Part shown: positions 36,214 through 46,965 of the stretch, piece after piece
Layout of the letters: every line of letters starts with the position of its first letter
Numbering within the stretch: the first letter of the stretch is position 1
Assembly (NCBI GenBank): GCA_022482735.1
Contig: JAKVOO010000001.1
Span: forward strand, 774,837 to 838,836
Direction of reading: 5' to 3'
Length of the DNA: 64,000 nucleotides
Source: Bacilli bacterium
Lineage (GTDB): Bacteria; Bacillota_I; Bacilli_A; RFN20; CAG-826
Made by a program: the position numbers and the translations under genes
Notes under the pieces: model-generated
Database searches by the model: none
Seen by the model: the letters and a program-made list of their open reading frames with translations, nothing else
What the model was told of the DNA's origin: nothing

Positions 36214-38387
36214 TTACCAAATTCGAACAACGAAGTACATTCCAGACGCTCCACTAATTGGATCATACATATAGCCAATAGAAACATAAAGCCAAGATAT
36301 TTCGTCGGACATGACCGCAAAAGCAGTTATTTCCCAACCCGTCTCGTATTCCTGAATGGCACCACCTAGGAATTCCTTACTTTCACCATTTAAATCAACA
36401 AATATCGTGGCAAACACACTCAAAGCGTAACTATATGCTTCCTCTTCGCTTATTCCTATAACTTCTATTTGGTAATAGGCTTCTCCAAGCGGTATTACTC
36501 CAACCGTAAACGGCGTTTCATCCTCTTCCAAAATTGGTAGGCAAGCTAGAAAAATTTCAATTTCTTCTTTAGCACTATCGCTAGTTCCATAATAGAGGCC
36601 TTCTTCCGCTAAATGTTCACATACGGCAGCAAATCCGGCGGCAAATGACGGATAAGTTTCATCATAAATTTTCCCAATGGCGATAATATAGGTGCCATCA
36701 AGTAAGTCGATTATCGTAATCGCCACTTCTGGGTGATCAGCGTGAATATATACGGAAGAGGAATTAAGGTAGGGTTGCCATCCCTCACTTAAAAGCTTTG
36801 ATATATAACTATCTATTATAGCTTCCGTAGATTCAGAAAAAACATGAACGCCCGCTGTCGGTTCCAAAAATCCAAATGAAACATCAATGAAAGCTAAGAT
36901 GGAAGCGTCTGTTTCTAAAGAAGGAAATAAGGACGATACCTCTTCGCCAACAACATCCGTAATTGCCTCTATTGGCCAAACAGAACTATATTCTGGTTCA
37001 AGGGAAACTTTTGGATAAATAAGGATAACCATATATGATGCTTCCCATTCATACGCGGTGATTTGCCATTCTTCAAAAACAAATGACCATCCTTCCGCAA
37101 AAATTGGATCTTCAAATACCCGAATTGCTCCATTAGATACCAAAGAGGCCTCATACTCCAAAAGCGAAACTTCAGGATTATGGACGATAATAACTACACA
37201 GCCATTATCTTCACGATCGTCGATAAACTCGTATCCCGTTCCATTTATGGATGGTATATCATAAATACCTACTTCCTCTAATTGATCGGCCGGCCATCCA
37301 TGTGGATATTCAGTTGGACTTAATCCTCCATAAATTATCACAGTGTCATCGGTTTCTGCTTCCGCACTAAGAAAGAGGAGGCCAGTTGGATCAGAATAGG
37401 CTAATTCAAAAGGAGAGATATCAACTCGTTCAGTCCAACCAGCCTCGGTTAGTGTATAATACCAGTCAAGAATTGCTTGACTAGAATTACCATCAAGATA
37501 AACTTCAAAAGAAAAGGTTGCAGTATAAAATAAGTCTTCAATCCAAGTTTCTGAAATATAGTAGGATTCGGCTTCCATCGGAGGTATCTCTACTCCAAAG
37601 TATTCGCCAACCTGCACAAAGGGGAAGGCGGTAAAGGAAGTTCCCCATTTTCATAATAATCATCTGCGCCAGGAATGATGCCTTCACCAAAGAAAAACTT
37701 CAATTCGCAGACGAGAATATTTTCGAAAAACATTTTGGCCCCTGTGACGCCCGTTATATCGATATCAAATGAAATGTCACTTTCGATCCATCCAAAAATG
37801 GCTGACCAATCAGCAAGAGTAATCTCAATTAAGTCATAACTAACATAAAGTCCGCCTTCAATATCTTGACATTGCTCTAGAAGTGATAATCCATTTTCAA
37901 TATAAAAACTAGGGCATATATATGTTAATAAAAGCTCCCACTGGACTTGAGCATTAACTACTGGGACAAAAGTTTCCAGCCCATCCGTATAATACCCGCC
38001 GATAACCGTCCCATCCCTATATTCAGCAATGCTGCCCGCACTTGAATTTGAATAGGAATCATATAGCCCATGCTCAGCAATAATGATCTCTTCATCACTA
38101 GTCGCGTATTCATTATTATTGTCTACCTCGATTCTTACGTTATGCTGATTGAAAGCTTCGATAAAAATCTCAAGAGCAGCTATTTTGTCTTCATAAGTTA
38201 ACTCCAGCAATTCACTGCTACTATCGATGGTGGGGATTACAGTTGTTGCTTCACCGCCACTATTATGAGACTGACTTGTTGTCGACACCGAAGATTCTTG
38301 AGAAGAGCTGGTTGCAAAAATACCGCATGATGTTAAGGACAAAGTGGTTAATGTCAATAAAAGAATATTTACTTTTTTTCTTTTCAT
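36214..38387 (-). CDS. Large lipoprotein with about 100-residue repeats, unknown function (frame broken once)
   Basis: Signal peptide with lipobox LTSC, then a Ser/Thr-rich linker and an N-terminal domain. A one-base frame change near 37618-37624, beside a GGGG run, divides it. Restored, it has about 724 residues. The second part shows three similar blocks that begin around VQVGEYFGVEIPP, WPADQLEEVGIYDIPS and WPIEAITDVVGEEVSS and go on to aromatic-rich strands. The composition is very acidic. The start at 38387 follows GGGGAG. I do not recognise the family; it is probably displayed on the cell surface. Confidence 0.65.
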
Positions 38388-38551
38388 GGTTTCTCCCCAC
38401 AATCAATTTATCTCTTAAAAAATAATATTTATGTAAATTGAAAGTTAATTATTTTATTATCAAAAAAGCCACTTACTTTATAAGTAATCATGTAATGAAA
38501 GTAGATTTTATGGTAATAAAAGTAATTGAGCCATAAAAAGCATTTGAGGTT

Positions 38552-38582
38552 AAAAAAAGACCTAGAAGTTAATTTCTAGGTC
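38552..38582 (-). terminator. Terminator of the aldolase gene
   Basis: On the minus strand, GACCTAGAA-attaa-CTTCTAGGTC followed by seven U. Confidence 0.85.
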
Positions 38583-38602
38583 ATATCAATAAAAAACACT
38601 TT

Positions 38603-39491
38603 TTACTTAACCGAGGCGCGATATATTTCCTTAACGGTATTGGCTAGCATTTCATCAAACTCGGATTCATTTTGATGAGCATTTAGTCCTTCAAGTAAAG
38701 CCCGGGAGAAGGAAGCAATCAATCCTGGATTAAGTAGCAACCTCCGATCGGCTTCTTCGCGAGAATAGCCTCCTGATAAGGCAACTACACGAACGATGTG
38801 TGAATCCTCCATTAAGTCCGAATAGAATCCATCCAATGTCGGAATAGATAGTTTTAGCATCAGTAAATCGCCATTTGGCAATTTTGATAATTGTGCCTTA
38901 ATTTCATCTTTCAGTATTGCTTCAGCCTCTTTTTTCAAAGGACTATGAATATCAACCTCTGGTTCAACAATTGGCACCAACCCATAACTAATAATTTTTT
39001 TAGCTACTTCAAATTGCTGCTCAACCACTCGATGAATTCCTTTTTTATTCGCTGTCTTAATCACCGAACGCATTTTGGTTCCAAAAATATGATGCTTAAC
39101 TGCTTCTTGAAGAAGTTCGTCCAATTCGGGCATTGGTTTCATTATTTGCACATCATCTTCAACCGGAGCAAGTCCCCTTATCAACTTTCAAAAAAGGGAC
39201 AACCCCTTTTTTCTGCCACAAAAAATCAGCAGTATAAAGGCCATCAATTTTTCTTTTCATCGTATTTTCAAATAGGATAGCCCCTAAAATATAATCGCTA
39301 GCAAAAGCCGGACTCTTAATAACCCGCGTCCGCATTTCATGAATTTTAGCATACATCTCATCCTCGCCGTTATATTCGTTTTCCTCCACTCCATAAAGCG
39401 CTAACGCCTTAGGAGAAGAGCCACCACTTTGATCTAAGGCGGCAATAAATCCTGGCTTCGTCTTCATAATCTTCAGCTGTTCTTGATTCAT
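38603..39491 (-). CDS. Class I fructose-bisphosphate aldolase (frame broken once)
   Basis: Two pieces join into about 295 residues, the usual size of the bacterial class I enzyme. The N-terminal [12 protein letters not shown] and the Schiff-base Lys region LLMLKLSIP are intact, and [10 protein letters not shown] lies near the C-terminus. The break is at a CCCC run (39174-39177): one extra base stops the frame just after FLKVDKG, and the other frame resumes at [13 protein letters not shown]. The ATG at 39491 follows AAAGGTG. It cleaves fructose-1,6-bisphosphate in glycolysis. Most likely a sequence error. Confidence 0.9.
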
Positions 39492-39572
39492 ATTAACACC
39501 TTTCACTTTCTGACTATATTTTACTCCGTAAAAATAAAGCGAGCAAATAAAGTGAAACATATATATGCAAGA

Positions 39573-40847
39573 TTAAAAAAGCTTGATATACTCCTCGCGA
39601 CTAGGACCGACGGAAACATATTGAATTGGACAAGCCACAGCTTTTTCAAGATAGCGAATATAGCTTATCGCCGCCAATGGTAAGTCCTCTAACCTACGGG
39701 CTTTCGATATGTCTTCCTTAAATCCGGGAAGATACTCATATATCGGCTTAGCTCGTTCCAGTTCTTCACCTTTAGGAAAGAAGTCAATTCGCTTGCCATC
39801 TACTTCGTAAGCGACAACAACCGGTATCCTTTTTAATCCGCTTAAAACATCCAGTTTAGTGAGAGCGATTGCGGTCGCACCTTGAATTAAAACTCCGTAA
39901 CGGGAAGCCACAATATCAAAACCACCAACCCGCCTTGGTCGTCCTGTTGCCGCCCCATATTCATGGCCCGCCTCGCGAAGATTGTCACCTTCTTGATCAA
40001 ACATTTCAGCCACAAAAGGGCCCGCGCCAACGCAGGTGCTATAAGCCTTCATAATGCCTAAAGTTTCATCGAGATGAGCAAAGGGAATTCCTGAGCCAAT
40101 CGGTGCATAACTCGCTATGGTGTTCGATGATGATGTAAACGGATAAATTCCATAGTCGATATCTCTTAATGTCCCTAATTGGGCCTCAAACATAAGGCTT
40201 TTATTTTCCTTTATCATTGAAGAAAGAAAAGCTGTTGTATCAATAATATATGGAAGAAAATAAAGGCCGAATTGTTCTAGCCACTTTGCTAATTCATCGA
40301 CTTTAATCGGCGCATGTCCATAACCTTTTTCAATTAAGAGATTTTTCCATTCTACCAGCGATGGAAGTTTGCTTTTCAGTTTAACAAAATCTTTTAAATC
40401 GCCCATTCGCAGGGCTTTTTTCATGTACTTATCGCTATAAACTGGAGCAATGCCCCGCCGAGTAGACCCAAATTTATTCGCGCCAAGACGATCTTCTTCT
40501 AACTCATCTAAGAGTTTATTAAATGGCAAGCAAATAGTAGCTTGGTCACTTATTTTTAAATTTTGCGGGCTAATATTGATTCCTGATTGACGGAGATGTT
40601 CAACCTCATGAAAAAGGTGTTCAACATCAATAACCATTCCCTGCCCCATCACATTAATTGTCTTTTCCCTTAGGATGCCGGACGGTAGAAGATTAAGAAT
40701 AAATTTGCCCTTCTCATTAACAACAGTATGACCGGCGTTGTTGCCACCTTGATAGCGAACAACCACATCATACTCATCGGATAAAAGGTCAACCATTCTT
40801 CCCTTGCCTTCGTCGCCCCAGTTAACTCCTACGATTGCTACAAGCAT
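39573..40847 (-). CDS. purA: Adenylosuccinate synthetase
   Basis: 424 residues. The GTP/IMP loop VNWGDEGKGR is at the N-terminus with the catalytic Asp, followed by YQGGNNAGHTV. GAATGRPRRVGGFD and TKLDVLSG are in place. It joins IMP and aspartate using GTP in AMP synthesis. Nine bases downstream of purB, so a two-gene unit. Confidence 0.96.
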   Translation of the reverse strand: MLVAIVGVNWGDEGKGRMVDLLSDEYDVVVRYQGGNNAGHTVVNEKGKFILNLLPSGILREKTINVMGQGMVIDVEHLFHEVEHLRQSGINISPQNLKISDQATICLPFNKLLDELEEDRLGANKFGSTRRGIAPVYSDKYMKKALRMGDLKDFVKLKSKLPSLVEWKNLLIEKGYGHAPIKVDELAKWLEQFGLYFLPYIIDTTAFLSSMIKENKSLMFEAQLGTLRDIDYGIYPFTSSSNTIASYAPIGSGIPFAHLDETLGIMKAYSTCVGAGPFVAEMFDQEGDNLREAGHEYGAATGRPRRVGGFDIVASRYGVLIQGATAIALTKLDVLSGLKRIPVVVAYEVDGKRIDFFPKGEELERAKPIYEYLPGFKEDISKARRLEDLPLAAISYIRYLEKAVACPIQYVSVGPSREEYIKLF

Positions 40848-40855
40848 ATTTCCTC

Positions 40856-42286
40856 CTAAAGAGTTACTTCACTCTTCATTAGCTTAATATCACTATAATC
40901 CGCAAGAAGCGGATTTATGACCTCACTTATAAAGTCGATAACCTGCTGAGGAGCGCGCCCAATGAAGTTTTTAATATTCAATAATCGAACAATCTCTTCA
41001 TGGGTAAGATTAAGTCGCTGATCTTCCTCTATATATTTTAGAAGTTGATTTTCTTGACCATCAAGTTTAACCTGCGCCCCAGCTTTCAAGGATAAATCTC
41101 GTAAAATTGAATGAATATTTTGTCGATCTAAGCCCTTATCCTTTACAAGATACATCAGGATATTTTCCGTAGCCATAAACGGCAATTCTTCATTGAGATG
41201 TCGTTCCATCATTTTAGGATAGATAACAAGACCGCTAATAATGTTTAAATATAAATCCAAAACAGCATCTGTAGCTAAAAATGCTTCCGCGATTGAAAGT
41301 CGTTTATTGGCACTATCGTCAAGCGTCCTTTCCAACCATTGGTTGGCGGCTGTCCAGGCTGGATTTAAGTTATCTACCATAACAAATCGAGCTAAAGAGG
41401 TCAAGCGCTCGCTGCGTATAGGGTTTTTCTTGTACGGCATTGCGGAAGATCCAATTTGTTCACTTTCAAAAGGTTCATCGGCTTCTTTAAGATGAGCCAT
41501 GAGTCTAATATCGTTGGCAAATTTACTGCTGCTTTGAGCAATCCCGCTCAAAACAGAGAGGGCTCTACTATCCCATTTGCGCGAGTACGTTTGACCGCTC
41601 ACCGGAACAATATGCGTAAACTTAAGATCTTGAGCGATAAGCTTCTCTAATTCTTTAACTTTTTCTTCTTCATTAGAAAACAACTCTAAAAAACTTGCCT
41701 GCGTGCCCGTAGTTCCTTTGCAGCCAAAAAACGGCAAATCATCAATAAGATGACGGACTTCACTTAAGTCAAAAACTAGGTCATTAAGCCAAAGCGTGGC
41801 TCTTTTACCTAATGTGGTGGGCTGTGCCGCTTGAAAATGAGTATAGGCAAGTATCGGCTGATCTTTATGCTTAAGCGCAAATTGGCTTAATTCTGTAATC
41901 AAAGAAACAATCCATCTCTCAATAATCAATAGGGCATCACGAATTTGAAGTAAATCGCCGTTATCCATGACATATGAACTTGTAGCCCCCAAATGAATAA
42001 TCGGGCGGGCGAGAGGACACACATCGCCATATGCATAAATATGTGCCATTACTTCATGCCGAAATCGATGCTCATATTTTTCCGCTACTGCAAAATCAAT
42101 ATCATTAACATGAGTAGACAATTCCTCAATCTGCTCATTGCTTATATTTAAACCTAGTTCTTTTTCGGCTTTAGCTAAAGAAACCCAAAGTTTTCGCCAT
42201 GAGGCAAAACGATATTGGGCACTGAATATATACTTCATCTCATCACTCGCATAGCGACTTGACAAGGGACTAATGTACGTATCCAT
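40856..42286 (-). CDS. purB: Adenylosuccinate lyase
   Basis: 476 residues of the fumarase/aspartase superfamily. The signature SSAMPYKKNP is present along with the catalytic His in the TSSYVMDN/THFQAAQP regions. It splits adenylosuccinate (and SAICAR) to give fumarate. First gene of the purB-purA unit. Confidence 0.95.
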   Translation of the reverse strand: MDTYISPLSSRYASDEMKYIFSAQYRFASWRKLWVSLAKAEKELGLNISNEQIEELSTHVNDIDFAVAEKYEHRFRHEVMAHIYAYGDVCPLARPIIHLGATSSYVMDNGDLLQIRDALLIIERWIVSLITELSQFALKHKDQPILAYTHFQAAQPTTLGKRATLWLNDLVFDLSEVRHLIDDLPFFGCKGTTGTQASFLELFSNEEEKVKELEKLIAQDLKFTHIVPVSGQTYSRKWDSRALSVLSGIAQSSSKFANDIRLMAHLKEADEPFESEQIGSSAMPYKKNPIRSERLTSLARFVMVDNLNPAWTAANQWLERTLDDSANKRLSIAEAFLATDAVLDLYLNIISGLVIYPKMMERHLNEELPFMATENILMYLVKDKGLDRQNIHSILRDLSLKAGAQVKLDGQENQLLKYIEEDQRLNLTHEEIVRLLNIKNFIGRAPQQVIDFISEVINPLLADYSDIKLMKSEVTL

Positions 42287-42709
42287 TTTGGCCTCCCAAA
42301 GAGAACACCTAATTCTTGCATAAATAAAACATAAATCAACCTTATTTTACTTTTTTTATAATGAAACCGATTATCCAAATAAAACCCAATTTTGTTATGG
42401 CGCCATTTACTTCATAAAATGTTAAATCGGTTTAAACCATTTTTTTATCATCAAGTTAGAAATAGCGATATATAAGTGACTATTTCTAGTTGTTTTTGCA
42501 ACGCATTTTTAAAATATAAAACTAAAAATAACATTTCAATACAAAATTATATCGTTCTATTACGAATTAATGACAGAAATGATAAATGCAAACATATTAT
42601 ATTAATATCTTTAAAAACAAATTATTAATAGGTGGCTCAAGTATGCTTTGCAAATCAAACATAGTCTTGGTGACTATCCTAATAATTAATTGTAAAAAAG
42701 GAGGCTTTT
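42287..42709. other. Non-coding divergent region upstream of purB
   Basis: 423 bp, very AT-rich, between purB and the membrane-protein gene. It holds a perfect palindrome GGTTTAAACC (42429-42438) and an inverted repeat TAGAAATAG / CTATTTCTA (42457-42488). No riboswitch core or gene was seen. Either repeat could be a regulatory site. Confidence 0.4.
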
Positions 42710-43345
42710 ATGACAGATAGCATTTTAGATGAAAACGAAGAGATTATACCTTCAACAAAAATAACTTTTTCAAAAGGGGTAACTTCTTTGGGGCAGAAGA
42801 TCTATTCCAAGTATATTTTTGTGTTGTTTATCGTTTTTGTATGCCTTATGGGAGTAACGACGCTAACTGGTTTATCTAGCCTAAGCGCTTATAATCAAAC
42901 CTTAGCTGAAATGAATAGATTATCCTCTTTTCCACAAGATCTATATCAACTCTTTCTGAGCCTTCGACCACTGATTGTTGTAGAGTTGCTTCTTATAATT
43001 TTGGTCTTAGGGGTGGCTATTTTTGGACTTGTATTTTCCGCCGGACTGCGCAAACGAGCCCTGTCGATAGCGAGCAAGGCGCAGTTAGTTAAATATACCT
43101 CACTTCAACTAATTGCTTCAATTGCATTCCTGGTGGTTATCTCTATCTACACGATTTTTGAGATTTACGCCGTTAGTCGTTCGATAGCTATTTATACTGA
43201 AATCAACAATAGTTATGGTTTAGGCCTTGTTTCTCCCGATTATGTACTACCGTCAATTAGGTTAATCGCGGTTGTAGGATTATCAATCCCCATGGTAATA
43301 ATTGCTTTACATAACAAACATGCCGTTTTAACTATCAGCGAATAG
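42710..43345 (+). CDS. Four-helix membrane protein, unknown function
   Basis: 211 residues. A polar N-terminus of about 33 residues, then about four membrane helices (around 36-58, 89-112, 130-152 and 184-203) with an outer loop between the first two. AGGAGG lies five bases before the ATG. Followed by the rubredoxin gene on the same strand. The family is not recognised. Confidence 0.65.
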   Translation: MTDSILDENEEIIPSTKITFSKGVTSLGQKIYSKYIFVLFIVFVCLMGVTTLTGLSSLSAYNQTLAEMNRLSSFPQDLYQLFLSLRPLIVVELLLIILVLGVAIFGLVFSAGLRKRALSIASKAQLVKYTSLQLIASIAFLVVISIYTIFEIYAVSRSIAIYTEINNSYGLGLVSPDYVLPSIRLIAVVGLSIPMVIIALHNKHAVLTISE

Positions 43346-43438
43346 TTTTTCCATTGACAGTATTTAGTTTTAGTCTTTTCTCTAAGACTAGATTTAACTT
43401 CTAAAAATTATTATAATAATAAAAAAGGAGCAACGAAT

Positions 43439-43597
43439 ATGGAAAAATATCAATGCACAGCCTGTGGCTATATTTACGATGAAGAAATTGGTGATCCGGA
43501 TGGTGGAATCGCTCCCGGAACAAAGTTTGAAGACATTCCCGATACTTGGGTATGCCCCGTCTGTGGCGTTAGCAAAGACATGTTCATAAAACTATAA
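43439..43597 (+). CDS. Rubredoxin
   Basis: 52 residues. Two C-x-x-C knuckles, CTACG at the N-terminus and CPVCG near the end, bind one Fe. The pattern [14 protein letters not shown] and [11 protein letters not shown] is diagnostic. A soluble one-electron carrier for oxidative-stress or redox enzymes. AGGAG precedes the ATG. Confidence 0.95.
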   Translation: MEKYQCTACGYIYDEEIGDPDGGIAPGTKFEDIPDTWVCPVCGVSKDMFIKL

Positions 43598-43640
43598 AAA
43601 AAAACTGGAAGTGCATTATTATGGCTTCCAGTTTTTTTTA
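43596..43640. terminator. Bidirectional terminator between rubredoxin and the GH32-like lipoprotein
   Basis: ACTGGAAG and GCTTCCAGT pair, with an A-run before and T8 after, between two convergent stops. Confidence 0.85.
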
Positions 43641-43645
43641 TGACT

Positions 43646-45787
43646 TCATAGGGAGTATACGTACTGACCCGGTGTCAACATAGATACTTTTACATCTTTA
43701 ATTACGGCTTCTTGATTATCCGCAAAAAGCGAAATCGTAAAGTCTTGAAGGTCAGTGTTGTCCATTTTACCCGTGAGTGAATATTCATCGTTAATAAATA
43801 GTTCAATGAAAGTTCCTTCGATAATAACTTTTACATTAACTTCATCATGCAATTCAATATTTGATAATTTGCTTCTTGTTTGAATTCCCCCCGAAGTTTT
43901 CTTGATTAACTGCAGTTGTTTGCCTTCGACATCAATGATTCCGGCACTATATTTGGTAGAATTTTCGCTATCAAGTCGAAAACCAAATCGACTCGCGCCT
44001 TTCTTTTCAACTTTAAACTGGAGCATTGTTCGAGAGTAAGTATTGGGAATCATAAATGTATGTAAAGGATTAGCGGAGATACCTGTTTCGTTGGTTGTGA
44101 CATCTGTAAAATGTACCGCTCCATTCTCAACACTATATTGATTGTTAATAATATTTTCATCTGTTATAGAAGAGAATAAAAGTCCTCCATTTAACAAGTT
44201 TGTCATATAAGGATCTAGCCTTGTAGCCAACGATCCATCACTTTTTTGATAGACTTCACGCATAATATTAAGCGCCCCTCCCCAATCACCAGCATCGGCT
44301 TTTTGAGGAATCCAGCCAAACATATAAACCCGATCGTTAACCTGAACCAATTGTGCTGCGCATAAATCTTCACCATCGAGCCGTCGTTCACCTTCGGATA
44401 AGAAATTTGCTTTATCAATAGTCTTATTTGCTTCACCCGTCCAATAGGAAAGGGCTCCAACTCCATGCACTGACTGCCCATATAGGGAGGCAAATATATA
44501 CCAACGATCGCCTATCTTCATCATTTGTGGACATTCGGGCTCGTCGCGTCCAGATGTCCCGGCATTGTCAAAACGCAAGACTTCTCGTTGTTGATCTTGC
44601 CAATAAGCCATACTATCTCCGAGTGAAGTTACAACCGAAAGTCCACAGTCAAAGTCATTGGGATTCTGTCCTTCATAAAACTTGTTATTATAATATCCTA
44701 AATAAATTACGCGATACTGATTAGTATCTGGATCATAAAACACATATGGGTCCCGCGCTCCCCCAGGGTAAGCAACTTTAGGCAGAAAGGTTGTCACAAA
44801 GTTTTCGTCGACGCCTTGTCCATCCTCCCAAACTAACAAATCCTTACTTTTTGAGCCAAAAATAACACTGTTACTATATCCAAAAAGTGAACGATACTCA
44901 TCTTCTTCTTTTGTAATTCCTAAAACATAATAAGGCGCTACCGGACCGTTTGTTCCATCTTTTCTAAGGCCTTCGTTAGGAATAAAGTTAATCATATTTC
45001 CGCTATCGGTAAGCAAGGTGTCGTAATTACCATTAGTGGCTAGATAATACATATACATTTTTCCATCAGCATAATATGGATGTACGTCGCCATAATGCTT
45101 AATTTTTCCGTTTTCAAAGTTTCCGGTCAAATCTTGATGCAAAGCATCGAATCCAGCATTCTCGTAACTTAAAATCGGATTAAAACTGATTTTCAAATCG
45201 CCTTCTAAAACAAAATCAATCTTATCTCCACTTTGAACGAAGGTCGTAAAAAAGAAAAATCGTCCATCAGATTCACTTCCAATTATCTGCACTCGCTTAA
45301 GGACTAAAGAACCTTTCTTTACCAAAAGATAACCACTTTGGTTGGGGGAATCAATTGGTAGAGCACGTCCGAAAATGTTAACCGTTCCATCTCCACCCGC
45401 TTTTACGACATAGCGTCTTGTAGCGCTGACCTCGGATGTAGATTTCATTATTTTCTCGTCAATGTAAGCGGCTTTATTTTCCCAACGGTCATTTTGCCAG
45501 ATCATATCCCATTCGTTAGTCGCATCCATAAATTGATAAAACCAGTTATTATATCCTTGTTGATTATTTTGAATATAACCCTGTTCTGCCATCTGCGGGC
45601 TTAACGGTGAAGTATATTCATACTTCGTCGTTCGATAACCTCGATAAATGTTTTCATACGGGGTAGTTGGAATAAATTGACTATCGCTAGTAGTTCCCAT
45701 AGAACCTCCAAATCCATTGCAAGCTGATAAAACAAGTAAAGTCGTCGCCATTACCGGTAGAATAAATTTATGTTTCATCTTTTCCAT
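43646..45787 (-). CDS. GH32-like beta-propeller lipoprotein
   Basis: 713 residues. Signal with LSAC. Three clan-J blocks are visible: GDVHPYYADGK (possible nucleophile Asp), GGARDPYVFYD (transition-state Asp) and EPECPQMM (acid/base Glu), as in the cytoplasmic homologue at 53489. The C-terminal part is beta-sandwich-like. Probably acts on fructosyl or related sugars outside the cell. AAAGGAG precedes the ATG. Last gene of the Opp-type operon. Confidence 0.75.
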   Translation of the reverse strand: MEKMKHKFILPVMATTLLVLSACNGFGGSMGTTSDSQFIPTTPYENIYRGYRTTKYEYTSPLSPQMAEQGYIQNNQQGYNNWFYQFMDATNEWDMIWQNDRWENKAAYIDEKIMKSTSEVSATRRYVVKAGGDGTVNIFGRALPIDSPNQSGYLLVKKGSLVLKRVQIIGSESDGRFFFFTTFVQSGDKIDFVLEGDLKISFNPILSYENAGFDALHQDLTGNFENGKIKHYGDVHPYYADGKMYMYYLATNGNYDTLLTDSGNMINFIPNEGLRKDGTNGPVAPYYVLGITKEEDEYRSLFGYSNSVIFGSKSKDLLVWEDGQGVDENFVTTFLPKVAYPGGARDPYVFYDPDTNQYRVIYLGYYNNKFYEGQNPNDFDCGLSVVTSLGDSMAYWQDQQREVLRFDNAGTSGRDEPECPQMMKIGDRWYIFASLYGQSVHGVGALSYWTGEANKTIDKANFLSEGERRLDGEDLCAAQLVQVNDRVYMFGWIPQKADAGDWGGALNIMREVYQKSDGSLATRLDPYMTNLLNGGLLFSSITDENIINNQYSVENGAVHFTDVTTNETGISANPLHTFMIPNTYSRTMLQFKVEKKGASRFGFRLDSENSTKYSAGIIDVEGKQLQLIKKTSGGIQTRSKLSNIELHDEVNVKVIIEGTFIELFINDEYSLTGKMDNTDLQDFTISLFADNQEAVIKDVKVSMLTPGQYVYSL

Positions 45788-45968
45788 TATAAATCTCCTT
45801 TCTTAACAAGACTGACGATAAAAGACAAATTCCAGCGTTGATAATTGTTGAGATAACTGAAATATAGAATTCTGCGCTTCTGGCGTCTGTTAAAAAGCAG
45901 AATACCAAGGACATTAAACCTATAATTAGTGAGGCTCGAACGACGTAGCTATATATTTTTGTTCGCAT
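45768..45968 (-). CDS. Small two-helix membrane protein in the glycan operon
   Basis: 66 residues, two hydrophobic helices (about 10-26 and 34-54) and a basic N-terminus. GAGGAG lies seven bases before the ATG, and the gene overlaps both neighbours (20 nt at each end). The overlaps and ribosome site make it a real gene. Function unknown; perhaps a membrane partner of the importer. Confidence 0.6.
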   Translation of the reverse strand: MRTKIYSYVVRASLIIGLMSLVFCFLTDARSAEFYISVISTIINAGICLLSSVLLRKEIYNGKDET

Positions 45969-46965
45969 TTAATATCTCCTCATAATAAGGGCAGAGAACC
46001 TTCATCTTTCCAACAGTTAAATATTCTTTCTTATCATCTTTACAATCTAAATGACAATATGGACAGCGTGCATAAAAAGGACATCCGCTATTACGATTTT
46101 CTAGAGAAGACATCTCCATGCCTTTTATTTTTATTTCCTTAATTTGCCGAGCAATTTGAGGATCGGGAATTGGAACCGCGGAAATCAGGGCCTGCGAATA
46201 AGGATGCAAGGGCTGTTGAATAAAATCTCTAATTGGACCATATTCAACAATTTGACCTAAATACATGACCGCAACATTGCCTTCATCCGCAATAAACTTT
46301 GCCGTTCCTAAATCATGCGTTATGTAAACAAAAGCAATATCTAGTTCGCGGTTGAGATTGGCCATCAGTTTTAGAATCGACAAGCGCATGGACACATCAA
46401 TCATCGAAACTGGCTCATCGGCTACGATTAACTTAGGTGAAAGCGAAAGTGCCCGCGCCATCAAAATCCGTTGTCTTTGACCACCAGACAATTGATGCGG
46501 ATATTTGTCAAGAAATTGTTCGGCTGGTAAAAGTCCTACCAATCCCAATAATTCCTCAATACGCTTATTAATTTGTTCGCGTGAATAGTCGTGATGATGG
46601 GCACGAATAGGAGCATATAGAGATTGAAAAATTGTTCGAACCGGATTAAGAGCAGCATAGGAATCTTGTTGGATAAATTGAACATCGTTACGAAAAGTTT
46701 GAAAGTCTTTTTTAAAAAAGCCATATACATTATTGCTTCGATACTTAACTTCGCCTTTAGAGGGTTTTAGCAAGCCGGTGATAATCTTTCCTAATGTCGT
46801 CTTGCCACAGCCAGATTCCCCAACAATAGCAATAATTTCTCCAGCATGAATATCTAAATTAATGTTCTTTAGCACATGAAAATTATGCTCTTTAATACCA
46901 TATTTGCCCACTTTTGAGAAGACAACATTAACATTTTTTAGGCTTAATATCACTTCTTTATTCAT
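45949..46965 (-). CDS. Opp-type ABC transporter ATPase (OppF-like)
   Basis: 338 residues from the ATG at 46965 (AGGAG six bases upstream); the longer open frame upstream is not coding. Walker A GESGCGKTT, signature LSGGQRQR, Walker B LIVADEPVSMID, and the C-terminal Cys motif (CPFYARCPYCHLDC) typical of OppD/F. Overlaps OppD-like gene. Confidence 0.92.
   Translation of the reverse strand: MNKEVILSLKNVNVVFSKVGKYGIKEHNFHVLKNINLDIHAGEIIAIVGESGCGKTTLGKIITGLLKPSKGEVKYRSNNVYGFFKKDFQTFRNDVQFIQQDSYAALNPVRTIFQSLYAPIRAHHHDYSREQINKRIEELLGLVGLLPAEQFLDKYPHQLSGGQRQRILMARALSLSPKLIVADEPVSMIDVSMRLSILKLMANLNRELDIAFVYITHDLGTAKFIADEGNVAVMYLGQIVEYGPIRDFIQQPLHPYSQALISAVPIPDPQIARQIKEIKIKGMEMSSLENRNSGCPFYARCPYCHLDCKDDKKEYLTVGKMKVLCPYYEEILNANKNI

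Noticed and set aside
42457..42488. Purine riboswitch before purB
   Set aside because: Only a simple inverted repeat is seen; no conserved purine-riboswitch core or three-way junction.
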